Assembly (NCBI GenBank): GCA_905205195.1
Contig: CAJLCS010000001.1
Location: 1-64,000, forward strand
Direction: 5' to 3'
Length of the DNA: 64,000 bases
DNA from: an uncultured Eubacteriales bacterium
GTDB lineage: Bacteria > Bacillota > Clostridia > Oscillospirales > Oscillospiraceae
The notes under the pieces were generated by a model. The model saw only the letters and a program-made list of their open reading frames with translations. It did no database searches and was not told the origin of the DNA. Of this stretch, positions 1-9,758 are shown piece after piece. Numbering within the stretch: the stretch's first letter is position 1; each line of letters opens with the position of its first letter. The translations under genes and the position numbers were made by a program.

Positions 1-1
1 C

Positions 2-3000
2 GGAAAAATCGAAATCACCTCCCAGCACCACAGCTACGCCGTGCGGGCAGAGAGTCTGGCGGGCACGGGGCTGGAGGTGACCCATGTGAACATCCTCGAC
101 GGCACCGTGGAAGGGGTCCGGGACCGGCAAAGCCGGATGTTCAGCGTCCAGTACCACCCGGAAAGCGCGCCCGGCCCTCAGGACAGCGCGTATCTGTTTG
201 ACCGGTTTATCGCTTGGATGGAGGAATACGAAATGCCCAAAAGAACGGATCTGAAAAAAATTCTGGTCATCGGCTCCGGCCCCATTGTCATCGGACAGGC
301 GGCGGAATTCGACTATGCCGGCACCCAGGCCTGTCTGGCGCTGAAGGAGGAGGGCTACGAGGTGATCCTCTGCAACTCCAACCCGGCCACCATCATGACC
401 GATACCTCCATCGCGGACAAGGTTTACATGGAGCCGCTGACGCTGGAATACCTGGCCAAGGTCATCCGCTACGAGCGGCCCGACGCCATCGTGCCGGGCA
501 TCGGCGGCCAGACGGGCCTGAATCTGGCCATGCAGCTGGAAAAGAAGGGCGTGCTGCGGGAATGCGGCGTGGAGCTGCTGGGCACCGGCAGCAAGAGCAT
601 CGAGCGGGCCGAGGACCGGGAGCTGTTCAAGGAGCTTTGCGAGGAAATCGGCGAGCCGGTGCTGCCGTCCATGACGGCGGAGACGCTGGAGGACGGCCTG
701 AAGGCGGCGGAAGAAATCGGCTACCCGGTGGTGCTGCGGCCGGCCTTTACGCTGGGCGGCACCGGCGGCGGCTTTGCCGACGATCCGGCGGAGTGCGCCG
801 AGCTTCTCCGGGGGGCGCTGGAGCTGTCCCCGGTCCATCAGGTGCTGGTGGAAAAGAGCATCAAGGGCTACAAGGAAATCGAGTACGAGGTGATGCGGGA
901 CGCCAACGACACGGCCATCACCATCTGCAACATGGAAAACATCGACCCGGTGGGCATCCACACCGGCGACTCCATCGTGGTCTGCCCCTCCCAGACGCTG
1001 ACGAACAAGGAATACCATATGCTCCGGGACAGCGCGCTGAAAATCATCCGGGCGCTGAAAATCGAGGGCGGCTGCAACGTCCAGTTCGCGCTGGACCCGC
1101 TGTCGTTCCACTATTACCTCATCGAGGTCAATCCCCGGGTGTCCCGGTCCTCCGCCCTGGCCAGCAAGGCCAGCGGCTACCCCATCGCCCGGGTGTCGGC
1201 CAAAATCTCCGTGGGGATGCATCTGGACGAAATCCCCCTCGCCAACACCCCGGCCTCCTTTGAACCGGCGCTGGACTATGTGGTGACGAAAATGCCCCGG
1301 TTCCCCTTTGACAAGTTCTCCTCCGCCAACAACCACCTGTCCACCCAGATGAAGGCCACCGGCGAGGTCATGAGCATCGGCCGGACCATCGAGGAAAGCC
1401 TGCTGAAGGCAGCCCGGTCGCTGGAAATCGGCGTGGACCACCTGTATATGAAGAAATTCGACGACGTGCCCGACGAGCAGCTGCTTGATTACATCCACAG
1501 CGGCACCGACGACCGGATCTACGCCATTGCCGAGCTGCTGCGCCGGGGCACCGATCAGGGCATGATTTACGACGCCACCAAAATCGATATGCTGTTTCTG
1601 GAGAAGATCCGGAACATCGTGGTCATGGAGGCAGCGCTCCGGGAAGCCAAAGGCGACGCGGCGGTGCTGCGGCAGGCCAAGAAAATGGGCTTTTCCGACG
1701 ACGCCGTGGGTCGGCTCTGGGGCTGCTCCGGCGAGGAGGTCTACCGGCTGCGGGAGCGGGAAGGGATGTTCCCGGTGTACAAGATGATCGACACCTGTGC
1801 GTCGGAATTTGAAAGCTATATTCCCTATTTTTACTCCACCTACGAGGACGAAAACGAGTCCGTCGTCTCGGACAAGAAGAAAATCGTGGTGCTCGGCTCC
1901 GGCCCCATCCGGATCGGGCAGGGCGTGGAGTTCGACTACTCCACCGTCCACGCGGTGACCACCATCAAGCAGTCCGGCTTTGAGGCGATCATCATCAACA
2001 ACAACCCCGAAACCGTCTCCACGGACTACACCTGCTCCGACAAGCTCTATTTTGAGCCGCTGTGCGTGGAGGACGTGATGAACATCATCCATCTGGAGCA
2101 GCCCATGGGCGTGATTGCCTCGCTGGGCGGCCAGACGGCCATCAATCTGGCGGACAAGCTGGCCCGCCGGGGCGTGAAGATCATCGGCACCGACTGTGAG
2201 GCCATCGACCGGGCGGAAAACCGGGACCTGTTTGAAAAAGTGCTGCACCGGCTGAACATTCCCCAGCCCAAGGGCCGGGCCGTGACGAAAATCGACGACG
2301 GCGTCCGGGCGGCGGCGGAAATCGGCTATCCGGTGCTGGTGCGTCCCTCCTTCGTGCTGGGCGGCCGGGCCATGCAGATCGTGGCGGACGAAAAGCAGCT
2401 GCGCCACTACCTGCGGACCGCCGTGGAAATCGACGAGGACAAGCCGGTGCTGGTGGATAAGTACATCGCCGGCAAGGAGCTGGAGGTGGACGCCATCTGC
2501 GACGGCACCGATGTCTTTGTCCCCGGCATCATGGAGCTGGTGGAGCGCACCGGCATCCACAGCGGCGACTCCATCAGCGTCTATCCCACCTTCAGCATTT
2601 CCCAGAAGGTGAAGGACACCATTCTGGACTACACCCGGCGGCTGGGTCTGGGCATCGGCATCGTGGGCCTGTACAACATCCAGTTTATCGTGGACAAGCA
2701 GGAAAACGTGTTCATCATCGAGGTCAACCCCCGGTCCTCCCGGACGGTGCCCTTCCTGTCCAAGGCCACCGGCTACAGCCTGGCGGACATTGCCACCCGG
2801 GTGATTCTGGGGCAGTCGCTGAAAAGTCAGGGCTTTACCGCCGTCTACCCGGCAGAGAAGAAGCGCTGGTACGTCAAGGCCCCGGCCTTCTCCTTCTCCA
2901 AGCTCCGGGGGCTGGACGCCTATCTGTCGCCGGAGATGAAATCCACCGGCGAGGCCATCGGCTACGACGACAAGCTGACCCGGGCGCTGTACAAGGCCCT

Positions 3001-3412
3001 GAAGGCCAGCGGCATGAGCGTGATGAACTACGGCACGGTGCTGGCCACCATCGCCGATCAGGATAAGGAAGAGGCGCTGCCGCTGATCCGCCGGTTCTAC
3101 AATCTGGGCTTCAACATTCAGGCTACCGAGGGCACAGCCCGCTTCTTCAAGCGCAATGGCATCCGGACCCATATCCTGCAGAAAATCAGCGACGGCAGCC
3201 GGGAAATCCCCGACGCCATCCGGCAGGGCTATGTGACCTACGTCATCAACACCCGGGATATGAATTCCTCCGACGTGCTGTCCGACGGCTACGAGATCCG
3301 CCGCTGCGCCGTGGAGAACAACGTGACCATGTTCACCTCGCTGGATACGGTGAAGGTGCTGCTGGATGTGCTGGAGGAAACCACGCTGGGCATTTCCACC
3401 ATCGACGCATAA
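2..3412 (+). CDS. carB: Carbamoyl-phosphate synthase, CarA-CarB fusion (5' end outside window)
   Basis: This enzyme makes carbamoyl phosphate from glutamine, bicarbonate and ATP, the first step of pyrimidine and arginine synthesis. The frame is open from base 2. It first encodes the C-terminus of the glutaminase subunit CarA ([10 protein letters not shown], then FSVQYHPE carrying the catalytic-triad His and Glu). It then runs without a stop into a complete large subunit starting [17 protein letters not shown] at base 233. The CarB part is 1059 residues, the normal length, with both ATP-grasp halves ([15 protein letters not shown] and [15 protein letters not shown]) and a C-terminal MGS-like regulatory domain. 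A GGAGGA at 220-225 sits 7 bases before codon 233, so CarB could also start independently. It heads an operon with pyrK, pyrD, pyrF, pyrE, pyrB and pyrI. The CarB assignment is certain; whether the polypeptide is made as a fusion is inferred. Confidence 0.95.
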   Translation, partial: GKIEITSQHHSYAVRAESLAGTGLEVTHVNILDGTVEGVRDRQSRMFSVQYHPESAPGPQDSAYLFDRFIAWMEEYEMPKRTDLKKILVIGSGPIVIGQAAEFDYAGTQACLALKEEGYEVILCNSNPATIMTDTSIADKVYMEPLTLEYLAKVIRYERPDAIVPGIGGQTGLNLAMQLEKKGVLRECGVELLGTGSKSIERAEDRELFKELCEEIGEPVLPSMTAETLEDGLKAAEEIGYPVVLRPAFTLGGTGGGFADDPAECAELLRGALELSPVHQVLVEKSIKGYKEIEYEVMRDANDTAITICNMENIDPVGIHTGDSIVVCPSQTLTNKEYHMLRDSALKIIRALKIEGGCNVQFALDPLSFHYYLIEVNPRVSRSSALASKASGYPIARVSAKISVGMHLDEIPLANTPASFEPALDYVVTKMPRFPFDKFSSANNHLSTQMKATGEVMSIGRTIEESLLKAARSLEIGVDHLYMKKFDDVPDEQLLDYIHSGTDDRIYAIAELLRRGTDQGMIYDATKIDMLFLEKIRNIVVMEAALREAKGDAAVLRQAKKMGFSDDAVGRLWGCSGEEVYRLREREGMFPVYKMIDTCASEFESYIPYFYSTYEDENESVVSDKKKIVVLGSGPIRIGQGVEFDYSTVHAVTTIKQSGFEAIIINNNPETVSTDYTCSDKLYFEPLCVEDVMNIIHLEQPMGVIASLGGQTAINLADKLARRGVKIIGTDCEAIDRAENRDLFEKVLHRLNIPQPKGRAVTKIDDGVRAAAEIGYPVLVRPSFVLGGRAMQIVADEKQLRHYLRTAVEIDEDKPVLVDKYIAGKELEVDAICDGTDVFVPGIMELVERTGIHSGDSISVYPTFSISQKVKDTILDYTRRLGLGIGIVGLYNIQFIVDKQENVFIIEVNPRSSRTVPFLSKATGYSLADIATRVILGQSLKSQGFTAVYPAEKKRWYVKAPAFSFSKLRGLDAYLSPEMKSTGEAIGYDDKLTRALYKALKASGMSVMNYGTVLATIADQDKEEALPLIRRFYNLGFNIQATEGTARFFKRNGIRTHILQKISDGSREIPDAIRQGYVTYVINTRDMNSSDVLSDGYEIRRCAVENNVTMFTSLDTVKVLLDVLEETTLGISTIDA
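220..235 (+). promoter_or_regulatory. Internal Shine-Dalgarno and ATG of the carB part
   Basis: GGAGGA at 220-225 lies 7 bases before the ATG at 233-235, the usual CarB N-terminus. It sits inside the continuous carA-carB frame. It looks like a relic of two separate genes, or a working internal start that would give free CarB besides the fusion. Confidence 0.55.
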
Positions 3413-3421
3413 GGAGACGCT

Positions 3422-4153
3422 ATGAGGGAAGAACGATTTGCCGTCCGGTCCAACCGGATGCTGGCCCCCGCCGTGTACGAGCTGGTGCTTGCCGGCGACA
3501 CGGCGGCGGTGACCGCCCCCGGCCAGTTCGTCAACATCCGGGTGGAGGGCTGCTATCTGCGCCGCCCCCTGTCCGTCTGCGACTGGGACGCGGGGACGCT
3601 GACGCTGATTTATAAGGTGGTGGGCAAGGGCACCGCCCATCTGGCCGCCATGATGCCGGGCCAGACGCTGGATCTGCTGATTGCCCTTGGAAACGGCTAT
3701 GATCTGACGACCGCCGGGGACCGTCCGCTGCTCATCGGCGGCGGCGCCGGGGTGCCGCCCATGTTCGGTCTGTGCAGGCGCCTGCTGGCGGAGGGACGGA
3801 AGCCCCGGGTGATTCTGGGCTTCAACACCGCGTCGGAGGTTTTCTACGAGGACCGGTTCCTGGCGCTGGGGGCGGAGGTGACCGTCACCACCGCCGACGG
3901 CTCCTATGGCACGCCGGGCTTCGTCACGGCGGCCATGGACGACGCGCCTTACACCTATTTTTATACCTGCGGTCCCATGCCCATGTTCCGGGCGGTGGAC
4001 CGGGCCGCCCGGACAAGCGGCCAGTTCAGCTTTGAGGAACGGATGGGCTGCGGCTTCGGCGCCTGCATGGGCTGCACCTGCAAGACCAAGTACGGCGCCA
4101 AACGGATATGCAAGGACGGTCCGGTGCTGCGGAGGGAGGAGATCGTATGGTAG
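3422..4153 (+). CDS. pyrK: Dihydroorotate dehydrogenase B, electron transfer subunit
   Basis: This FAD and [2Fe-2S] subunit passes electrons from the class 1B dihydroorotate dehydrogenase to NAD+. The 243 residues show a ferredoxin-reductase-like FAD domain (YLRRPLSVCD), a nucleotide-binding stretch (LLIGGGAGVPPMFGLCRRL) and a C-terminal cysteine cluster for the iron-sulfur centre (CGFGACMGCTC, then a further Cys at KRICKDG). An AAGGAG lies just before the ATG. The last seven bases overlap the start of pyrD, its obligate partner, which fits translational coupling of a stoichiometric complex. Confidence 0.95.
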   Translation: MREERFAVRSNRMLAPAVYELVLAGDTAAVTAPGQFVNIRVEGCYLRRPLSVCDWDAGTLTLIYKVVGKGTAHLAAMMPGQTLDLLIALGNGYDLTTAGDRPLLIGGGAGVPPMFGLCRRLLAEGRKPRVILGFNTASEVFYEDRFLALGAEVTVTTADGSYGTPGFVTAAMDDAPYTYFYTCGPMPMFRAVDRAARTSGQFSFEERMGCGFGACMGCTCKTKYGAKRICKDGPVLRREEIVW

Positions 4154-5058
4154 ATACCCGCGTCAATCTGTGCGGCATTCCGCTGGACAATCCGGTGATT
4201 CCCGCCAGCGGCACCTTCGGCTACGGCGCGGAGTTTGCGGCGCTGTATGATCTGGACTGCCTCGGCTCCATTTCCTTCAAGGGGACCACGCCGGAGCCGC
4301 GGTTCGGCAACCCGGCCCCCCGGATTGCCGAATGCCCGGAGGGATTGCTCAACGCGGTGGGCTTGCAGAATCCCGGCGTGGAGGCGGTGTGCGAAAAAGA
4401 GCTGCCCGCCCTGCGGCAGCGGTTCCACAAGCCGGTGATGGCCAATGTCAGCGGATTTTCCGTGGAGGATTATGTGAAAACCGTCGCCCGGCTGGACCGG
4501 GAGGAAGGCATCGGCTGGTTTGAAATCAACATTTCCTGCCCCAATGTCCACGGCGGCGGTCTGGCCTTCGGCACCAGCCCGGAAAACGCGGCGGCGGTGA
4601 CGAAAGCCGTCCGGGCCGTGACGAAAAAGCCGGTGATCCTGAAGCTGTCGCCCAACGTGACGGACATTGCCGCCATTGCCAGGGCCTGCGAGGAGGCGGG
4701 CGCCGACGGCGTGTCGCTGATCAATACCCTGCTGGGAATGCGGATCGACCTGAAAACGAGAAAGCCGCTGCTGGCCAACAAAACCGGCGGCCTGTCCGGC
4801 CCGGCGGTGAAGCCGGTGGCCGTGCGGATGATTTATCAGGTGTATGAAGCGGTGTCCATCCCCATTGTGGGTATGGGCGGCGTCTCCACGGCGGAGGACG
4901 TGGTGGAGCTGATGCTGGCCGGCGCCACGGCGGTGGAGGTAGGAGCCGCCAATCTGGTAAATCCCTACGCCTGCATGGAAATTGTCCGGGATCTGCCCCG
5001 GGTGATGGAAGCATATCGAATCGAAAAACTGACGGACCTGATAGGAGGAGCGCACTGA
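4147..5058 (+). CDS. pyrD: Dihydroorotate dehydrogenase B, catalytic subunit
   Basis: FMN enzyme oxidising dihydroorotate to orotate, coupled to NAD+ through PyrK. The 303-residue protein begins MVDTRVNLCGIPL at the ATG at 4147, preceded by GGAGGAGA; an upstream in-frame ATG at 4108 lies deep inside pyrK and is unlikely. Visible family motifs are the N-terminal NPVIPASGTFGYG, the substrate-binding FKGTTPEPRFGNPAPRIAE, NISCPNV, and the FMN phosphate loops GLSGPAVKPVAVR and GMGGV. The adjacent pyrK makes this class 1B. The stop overlaps the pyrF start (TGATG). Confidence 0.96.
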   Translation: MVDTRVNLCGIPLDNPVIPASGTFGYGAEFAALYDLDCLGSISFKGTTPEPRFGNPAPRIAECPEGLLNAVGLQNPGVEAVCEKELPALRQRFHKPVMANVSGFSVEDYVKTVARLDREEGIGWFEINISCPNVHGGGLAFGTSPENAAAVTKAVRAVTKKPVILKLSPNVTDIAAIARACEEAGADGVSLINTLLGMRIDLKTRKPLLANKTGGLSGPAVKPVAVRMIYQVYEAVSIPIVGMGGVSTAEDVVELMLAGATAVEVGAANLVNPYACMEIVRDLPRVMEAYRIEKLTDLIGGAH

Positions 5059-5762
5059 TGGGAAAAGACGTAATCATCGCCTGCGATTTTGCGGGCCGGG
5101 AGGACTGCCTGCATTTTCTGGACCGGTTTACCGGGGAGAAGCCCTTTGTGAAAATCGGCATGGAGCTGTTTTATGCGGAGGGCCCTCAGATTGTCCGGGA
5201 GATCAAGGCCCGGGGCCACCGGATTTTTCTGGACCTGAAGCTCCATGACATTCCCAACACCGTAAAAAAATCCATGGCGGTGCTGTCCCGGCTGGACGTG
5301 GACCTGTGCAATCTCCACGCGGCGGGCACCCGGGCCATGATGGAGGCGGCGCTGGAGGGCCTGACCCGGCCAGACGGCACCCGGCCGCTGCTCATCGCCG
5401 TGACCCAGCTGACCTCCACCGGGGAGGACGCCATGCACAGCCAGCTGCTGATCCCCGGCCGGATGGAGGACGTGGTGATGCACTACGCCGAAAACGCGAA
5501 GCTGGCCGGGCTGGACGGCGTGGTCTGCTCGCCGCTGGAGGCGGCGGCGGTTCATGAGGCCTGCGGCAAGAGCTTTCTGACGGTAACGCCGGGCATCCGG
5601 TTTGCCGACGGCGACAAGGGCGATCAGACCCGGGTGACCACTCCGGCCAAGGCCCGGGAAATCGGCAGTGATTATATTGTGGTGGGCCGCCCCATTACGG
5701 CGGCGGCGGACCCCGTGGCGGCTTACCGGCGCTGCGTGGCGGAATTTGTGAAGGGAGAATGA
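5058..5762 (+). CDS. pyrF: Orotidine 5'-phosphate decarboxylase
   Basis: Decarboxylates OMP to UMP, the last de novo step. At 234 residues it has the usual length for the bacterial TIM-barrel family. The catalytic Lys/Asp array is seen in FLDLKLHDIPNTV, and the phosphate-binding end in VTPGIRF and YIVVGRPIT. The start ATG shares bases with the pyrD stop, indicating coupled translation, and a ribosome binding site (GGAGGAG) lies in the end of pyrD. Confidence 0.96.
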   Translation: MGKDVIIACDFAGREDCLHFLDRFTGEKPFVKIGMELFYAEGPQIVREIKARGHRIFLDLKLHDIPNTVKKSMAVLSRLDVDLCNLHAAGTRAMMEAALEGLTRPDGTRPLLIAVTQLTSTGEDAMHSQLLIPGRMEDVVMHYAENAKLAGLDGVVCSPLEAAAVHEACGKSFLTVTPGIRFADGDKGDQTRVTTPAKAREIGSDYIVVGRPITAAADPVAAYRRCVAEFVKGE

Positions 5763-5765
5763 CAC

Positions 5766-6410
5766 ATGGAAACGCGGGAACGAATTGCACAGGATCTTCT
5801 GAAAATCAAGGCGGTTTTTCTCCGGCCCCAGGAGCCGTTTACCTGGGCCAGCGGCATTAAAAGCCCCATTTACTGTGACAACCGGCTAACGCTGACGGCG
5901 CCGGAGGTCCGTGACGACGTGGAAAAGGCGCTGGCGGAGGTGGTGCGGACGGCTTACCCCGAAGCGGAGGTGCTGATGGGAACCTCCACCGCCGGAATCG
6001 CCCACGCGGCCATTACGGCCTACCTGCTGGGAATGCCCATGGGTTATGTCCGCTCCGGCAATAAGGACCACGGCCGCCAGAACCGGATCGAGGGCAAGCT
6101 GGAGCCGGGGCAGAAGGTGGTTATCATCGAGGACCTGATTTCCACCGGCGGCAGCGTGCTGGAGGTGGCCGATGCCCTGCGGGAAGCGGGGGCGGAGGTG
6201 CTGGGCATTGCGTCCATTTTCACTTACGGGATGCAGAAAGGGCTGGACCGTCTGGCGGCGGCCAACCTGAAAAACATCAGCCTGACGGATTTTGACTGCA
6301 TCATCGATGTGGCGGCGGAGCAGGGCTACATCCGGTCTGAGGACCGGCAGCGGCTGCTGGCCTTCCGGAATCATCCCGACGACGAGAGCTGGATCGGAGG
6401 CGCCCGATGA
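5766..6410 (+). CDS. pyrE: Orotate phosphoribosyltransferase
   Basis: Transfers the ribose-phosphate of PRPP to orotate to give OMP, the substrate of PyrF. The 214 residues show the type I phosphoribosyltransferase PRPP motif [13 protein letters not shown] and an orotate-recognition segment near the N-terminus ([16 protein letters not shown]). It starts three bases after the pyrF stop, behind GGGAGAATGAC, and its last four bases overlap pyrB. Confidence 0.96.
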   Translation: METRERIAQDLLKIKAVFLRPQEPFTWASGIKSPIYCDNRLTLTAPEVRDDVEKALAEVVRTAYPEAEVLMGTSTAGIAHAAITAYLLGMPMGYVRSGNKDHGRQNRIEGKLEPGQKVVIIEDLISTGGSVLEVADALREAGAEVLGIASIFTYGMQKGLDRLAAANLKNISLTDFDCIIDVAAEQGYIRSEDRQRLLAFRNHPDDESWIGGAR

Positions 6411-7315
6411 GAAGCCTGATCGACATTGCGGAGTTGACCACCGGAGAAATCGACGAGCTGATTGCCACGGCCAACGACATCATTGCCCACCCGGAGGCCT
6501 ACCGGGAAAAATGCCGGGGCAAGAAGCTGGCGACGCTGTTTTTTGAGCCGTCCACCCGGACCAGACTGAGCTTTGAAGCGGCCATGTATGAGCTGGGCGG
6601 CAACGTGCTGGGCTTTTCCGAGGCGAAAAGCTCCTCCGCCTCCAAGGGCGAAAGCGTGGCCGACACGGCCAGAGTCGTGTCCTGCTACGCCGACATCATC
6701 GCCATGCGCCATCCCAAGGAGGGTGCTCCGCTGGTCGCGGCCCGGAACGCCTCCGTGCCTGTGATCAACGCGGGAGACGGCGGCCACTGCCATCCTACCC
6801 AGACGCTGGCGGACCTGCTGACCATTTACCGGGAAAAGGGCGGCTTTGAAAACCTGACCGTGGGCCTGTGCGGCGACCTGAAGTTCGGCCGGACGGTCCA
6901 TTCCCTGATTGCGGCTCTGTCCCGGTATGCGGGCGTCCGGTTTGTGCTGATTTCCCCGGAGGAACTGATGCTGCCGGACTATGTGAAGGACAAAATGAAC
7001 CGGGACGGCATCCCCTACACCGAAACCCGGAGCCTGGAGGACGTTATTGGCACGCTGGATATCCTGTATATGACCCGGGTGCAGCAGGAGCGCTTTTTCA
7101 ATGAGGAAGACTATCTGCGGCTGAAGGACAGCTATATTCTCACACCGGAGAAGATGCGTCTGGCCGGCGAAAAGCTGCGGGTGCTCCATCCGCTGCCCCG
7201 GGTGAACGAAATCAGCGTGGCGGTGGACGACGATCCCCGGGCGTGCTATTTCAAGCAGGTGCTTTACGGCAAATATATGCGGATGGCCCTGATTCTCAAG
7301 CTGCTGGAGGTGTAA
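6407..7315 (+). CDS. pyrB: Aspartate carbamoyltransferase catalytic subunit
   Basis: Joins carbamoyl phosphate and aspartate to carbamoyl-aspartate. The 302 residues carry the carbamoyl-phosphate signature [13 protein letters not shown], the SxxKGES loop (SSSASKGES), [10 protein letters not shown] and HPLPRVNEI. The regulatory subunit follows at once, so a PyrB-PyrI holoenzyme of the allosteric class is expected rather than a stand-alone trimer. Dihydroorotase (pyrC) is not in this window. Confidence 0.97.
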   Translation: MRSLIDIAELTTGEIDELIATANDIIAHPEAYREKCRGKKLATLFFEPSTRTRLSFEAAMYELGGNVLGFSEAKSSSASKGESVADTARVVSCYADIIAMRHPKEGAPLVAARNASVPVINAGDGGHCHPTQTLADLLTIYREKGGFENLTVGLCGDLKFGRTVHSLIAALSRYAGVRFVLISPEELMLPDYVKDKMNRDGIPYTETRSLEDVIGTLDILYMTRVQQERFFNEEDYLRLKDSYILTPEKMRLAGEKLRVLHPLPRVNEISVAVDDDPRACYFKQVLYGKYMRMALILKLLEV

Positions 7316-7319
7316 GCGT

Positions 7320-7751
7320 ATGAACATCGATTCGATTCGCAACGGCATTGTCATCGATCACATCGCGGCCGGGAAGGGCATGACGCTCTACCGCCTGCTG
7401 GGGCTGGACGATCTGGAATGCTCCGTGGCGCTGATCAAAAACGTTTCCAGCCGGAAGATGGGGAAAAAAGACATCATCAAAATCGACTCCGATTTCGACG
7501 TGGACACGGCCATTCTGGGGTATGTGGACCCGGATGTAACCGTCAACGTGATCCGGGAGGGAAAAATCACGGAGAAGAAGGCCATCGGCCTGCCGGAGGA
7601 GCTGGTGAACGTGCTGACCTGCAAAAATCCCCGGTGCATCACCACCACGGAGCAGGAGCTGACCCAGATTTTCCGCCTGACCGACCGGACGCATCGGGTG
7701 TATCGGTGCCTGTACTGCGAAGCGGAGGCTGCGTCCTCCGGAACGGAATAA
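7320..7751 (+). CDS. pyrI: Aspartate carbamoyltransferase regulatory subunit
   Basis: Binds nucleotide effectors and holds the PyrB trimers together through a zinc domain. The 143 residues show the N-terminal nucleotide-binding fold (IRNGIVIDHIAAGKGMTLYRLL) and a C-terminal four-cysteine zinc site (CKNPRC followed by CLYC). It is the last gene of the operon and is followed directly by a terminator hairpin. Confidence 0.95.
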   Translation: MNIDSIRNGIVIDHIAAGKGMTLYRLLGLDDLECSVALIKNVSSRKMGKKDIIKIDSDFDVDTAILGYVDPDVTVNVIREGKITEKKAIGLPEELVNVLTCKNPRCITTTEQELTQIFRLTDRTHRVYRCLYCEAEAASSGTE

Positions 7752-7754
7752 CGG

Positions 7755-7790
7755 CTGCCGCCGGAGGAAGCTCCGGCGGCAGATTTTGTC
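7755..7790 (+). terminator. Terminator of the pyrimidine operon
   Basis: A perfect 12-bp inverted repeat (7755-7766 with 7771-7782) has a GAAG-type tetraloop and is followed by ATTTTG. It lies four bases after the pyrI stop. Confidence 0.85.
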
Positions 7791-7818
7791 TGCGGCGAAA
7801 AAACGGTGATTCTTTCCG

Positions 7819-7847
7819 TTGTTTCCCGGTGGAATCTGTGCTATAAT
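7819..7847 (+). promoter_or_regulatory. Promoter of the dnaD-dnaI operon
   Basis: TTGTTT at 7819-7824, a 17-bp spacer and TATAAT at 7842-7847, about 45 bases upstream of the first start codon. Confidence 0.8.
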
Positions 7848-7891
7848 AGCAGAAAATCACGGATCGGAACGAAATTCCACAAGGAGCAACC

Positions 7892-8770
7892 ATGAATGCT
7901 GAAAAACTGACCATCGAGCAGACGGATCTGCACAAGCTGCTGTCGGCAGCCAGCGGCGATGCGGCACTGCTGTACTTATATGTGCACGGCGGCAACCGGC
8001 CGGAAACGGCGGCGCAGGCGCTGCACCTGACGGAGGGGCGGTGCAGCTGCGCGGCGGCCACGCTGCGGCAGCTGGGCCTCTGGCCCGACGAGCGGCCCTG
8101 CCCCATTGCCCCGGGGGAGCGCCCGGCCTACTCCGAGCGGGATGTGATCGACGCCATGGACCGGGACGATTCCTTCCGGCTGCTCTACGGCGAGGTCCAG
8201 CGGCTGCTGGGCCGTAATCTCAACACCGAGGAGCTGAAAATCCTGCTGGGCTTCGTCCGCTATCTGGGCCTGCCCACGGAGGTGATCTCTGTGCTGGTGT
8301 CCTACTGCAAGGAGCGGGCGCGGCAGCGGGGGAGCCTGCGTAATCCCAGCCTGCGGACCATCGAGAAGGAGGCCTACGCCTGGGCGGAGCAGGGCATCGA
8401 TACGCTGGAGGAGGCGGCGGCCTACATCCAGACCCAGAACGTCCGCCATTCCCGGCTGTCCCGGCTGATGAATCTGCTCCAGATCCGGGGCCGGAGCCTG
8501 ACGGCGGCGGAGGAAAAGTACGCCTCCGCCTGGCTGGACATGGATCTGGACGAGGAAGCCATCAAAATGGCCTACGAGCGGACCTGCCTGAATACCGGCG
8601 GCCTGAACTGGGCCTATATGAATAAGATTCTGCTCCGCTGGCGGGATGCGGGCTTCCGGACCGGTGCCCAGATCCGCAGCGGCGACCGGAAGCCTGCGCC
8701 TCAGGGCGCCTCCGGCGAGCTGGGCGAAGCGGAGCTGGAAGCCATCGCAAAAGTGCTGCGGGAGGGATAA
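7892..8770 (+). CDS. DnaD-domain replication initiation protein
   Basis: Likely a primosome protein acting with the adjacent ATPase to load replicative helicase at the origin or at stalled forks. The 292 residues have an N-terminal winged-helix-like part (about 1-90) and one or two DnaD domains: LNTEELKILLGFVRYLGLPTEVISVLV at about 110-140, and a second repeat ending in a region like the family YxxxI motif (AYERTCLNTGGLNWAYMNKILLRW). It starts at ATG 7892 behind AAGGAGCAACC. The DnaD-DnaI gene pair is typical of Firmicutes. DnaD and DnaB (the loader) cannot be told apart here. Confidence 0.82.
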   Translation: MNAEKLTIEQTDLHKLLSAASGDAALLYLYVHGGNRPETAAQALHLTEGRCSCAAATLRQLGLWPDERPCPIAPGERPAYSERDVIDAMDRDDSFRLLYGEVQRLLGRNLNTEELKILLGFVRYLGLPTEVISVLVSYCKERARQRGSLRNPSLRTIEKEAYAWAEQGIDTLEEAAAYIQTQNVRHSRLSRLMNLLQIRGRSLTAAEEKYASAWLDMDLDEEAIKMAYERTCLNTGGLNWAYMNKILLRWRDAGFRTGAQIRSGDRKPAPQGASGELGEAELEAIAKVLREG

Positions 8771-8773
8771 CAA

Positions 8774-9757
8774 GTGGCATACAGTGCGGAAGTGGTTCAG
8801 CGGGCGAGAGCAAGACTTGCCCAGGAACGGGCCGACCGGGAGTCGGAAAATCAGGAGCATCTGGCCCGGGCCTACGCCAAGGTCCCCCGGCTCCGGGAAA
8901 TCGACCGGCAGCTGCGCCGGACCATGGTGCTGGCGGTCCAGTCCGTTTTTTCCGACGGCGGCGACACGGTCGAGGCCATGAACCGGGCCAAGGAGGCAAA
9001 TCTGGCCCTCCAGCGGGAGCGGGCCAACCTGATTGCGGCCAATTTTGAGGAGGGGTATCTGGACGACAACCCCACCTGCACCATCTGCGGCGGCAGCGGC
9101 TACATCGGCAGCCGGATGTGCGAGTGCCTGCGGGAGCTTTGCCGTCAGGAGCAGCGCAAGGAGCTGAACAATCTCATCGGCGGCAAGGAGAGCTTCAGTC
9201 AGTTCCGGCTGGATTACTATTCCGACCAGTTCGATGCCCGGTATCACACCAGCCCCCGGGCGCTGATGGAGAAGAATTTCCAGATCTGCCGCCGCTACGC
9301 CTCCGGCTTTGCCCCAAGCTCTGGCAATCTGCTGTTTATCGGCGGCACGGGGCTGGGCAAGACCTTCCTGTCGGCCTGCATTGCCCGGGTGGTGTCCGAC
9401 CGGGGGTACTCCGTGTGCTACGAAAGCGCCCCCCGGCTGTTTTCCCTTCTGGAGCGGGCCCGGTTTTCCGGTGACGAAAACGCCCGGCGGGATGCGGCCC
9501 GGCTGTCGGACTGCGACCTGCTGATTATCGACGATCTGGGCACGGAAATGCCGGGCCAGTTCGTCACGGCGGCGCTTTACAGCCTGATGAACGACCGGCT
9601 GCTGGGGGAGAAGCCCATGGTGATCTCCACCAACCTGAACGTGGACGAGCTGGGCAAGCGCTATTCGCCCCAAATTGCCTCCCGGCTCCATGGCAATTTC
9701 CAGCGGCTGACCTTTGTGGGGGACGATATCCGCGTGATGATGAATCGGAGAAGCTGA
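8774..9757 (+). CDS. DnaI/DnaC-type helicase-loader AAA+ ATPase
   Basis: Predicted helicase-loading ATPase of the primosome. The 327-residue protein has an N-terminal part with a zinc-binding cysteine set (CTICGGSGYIGSRMCEC, about residues 97-114). An AAA+ domain follows with Walker A GGTGLGKTFLSA and Walker B LLIIDDLGTE, and the sensor-like VISTNLNVDEL. Translation starts at a GTG three bases after the DnaD gene, with GGAGGG in that gene's end as ribosome binding site. It belongs to the DnaC/IstB-like family; the DnaD neighbour argues for DnaI rather than an IstB transposition helper. Confidence 0.88.
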   Translation: MAYSAEVVQRARARLAQERADRESENQEHLARAYAKVPRLREIDRQLRRTMVLAVQSVFSDGGDTVEAMNRAKEANLALQRERANLIAANFEEGYLDDNPTCTICGGSGYIGSRMCECLRELCRQEQRKELNNLIGGKESFSQFRLDYYSDQFDARYHTSPRALMEKNFQICRRYASGFAPSSGNLLFIGGTGLGKTFLSACIARVVSDRGYSVCYESAPRLFSLLERARFSGDENARRDAARLSDCDLLIIDDLGTEMPGQFVTAALYSLMNDRLLGEKPMVISTNLNVDELGKRYSPQIASRLHGNFQRLTFVGDDIRVMMNRRS

Positions 9758-9758
9758 G

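Noticed and set aside
7755..7790. PyrR-type attenuator
   Set aside because: The hairpin lies after the last pyrimidine gene and has no competing antiterminator; any leader control would lie upstream of the window.
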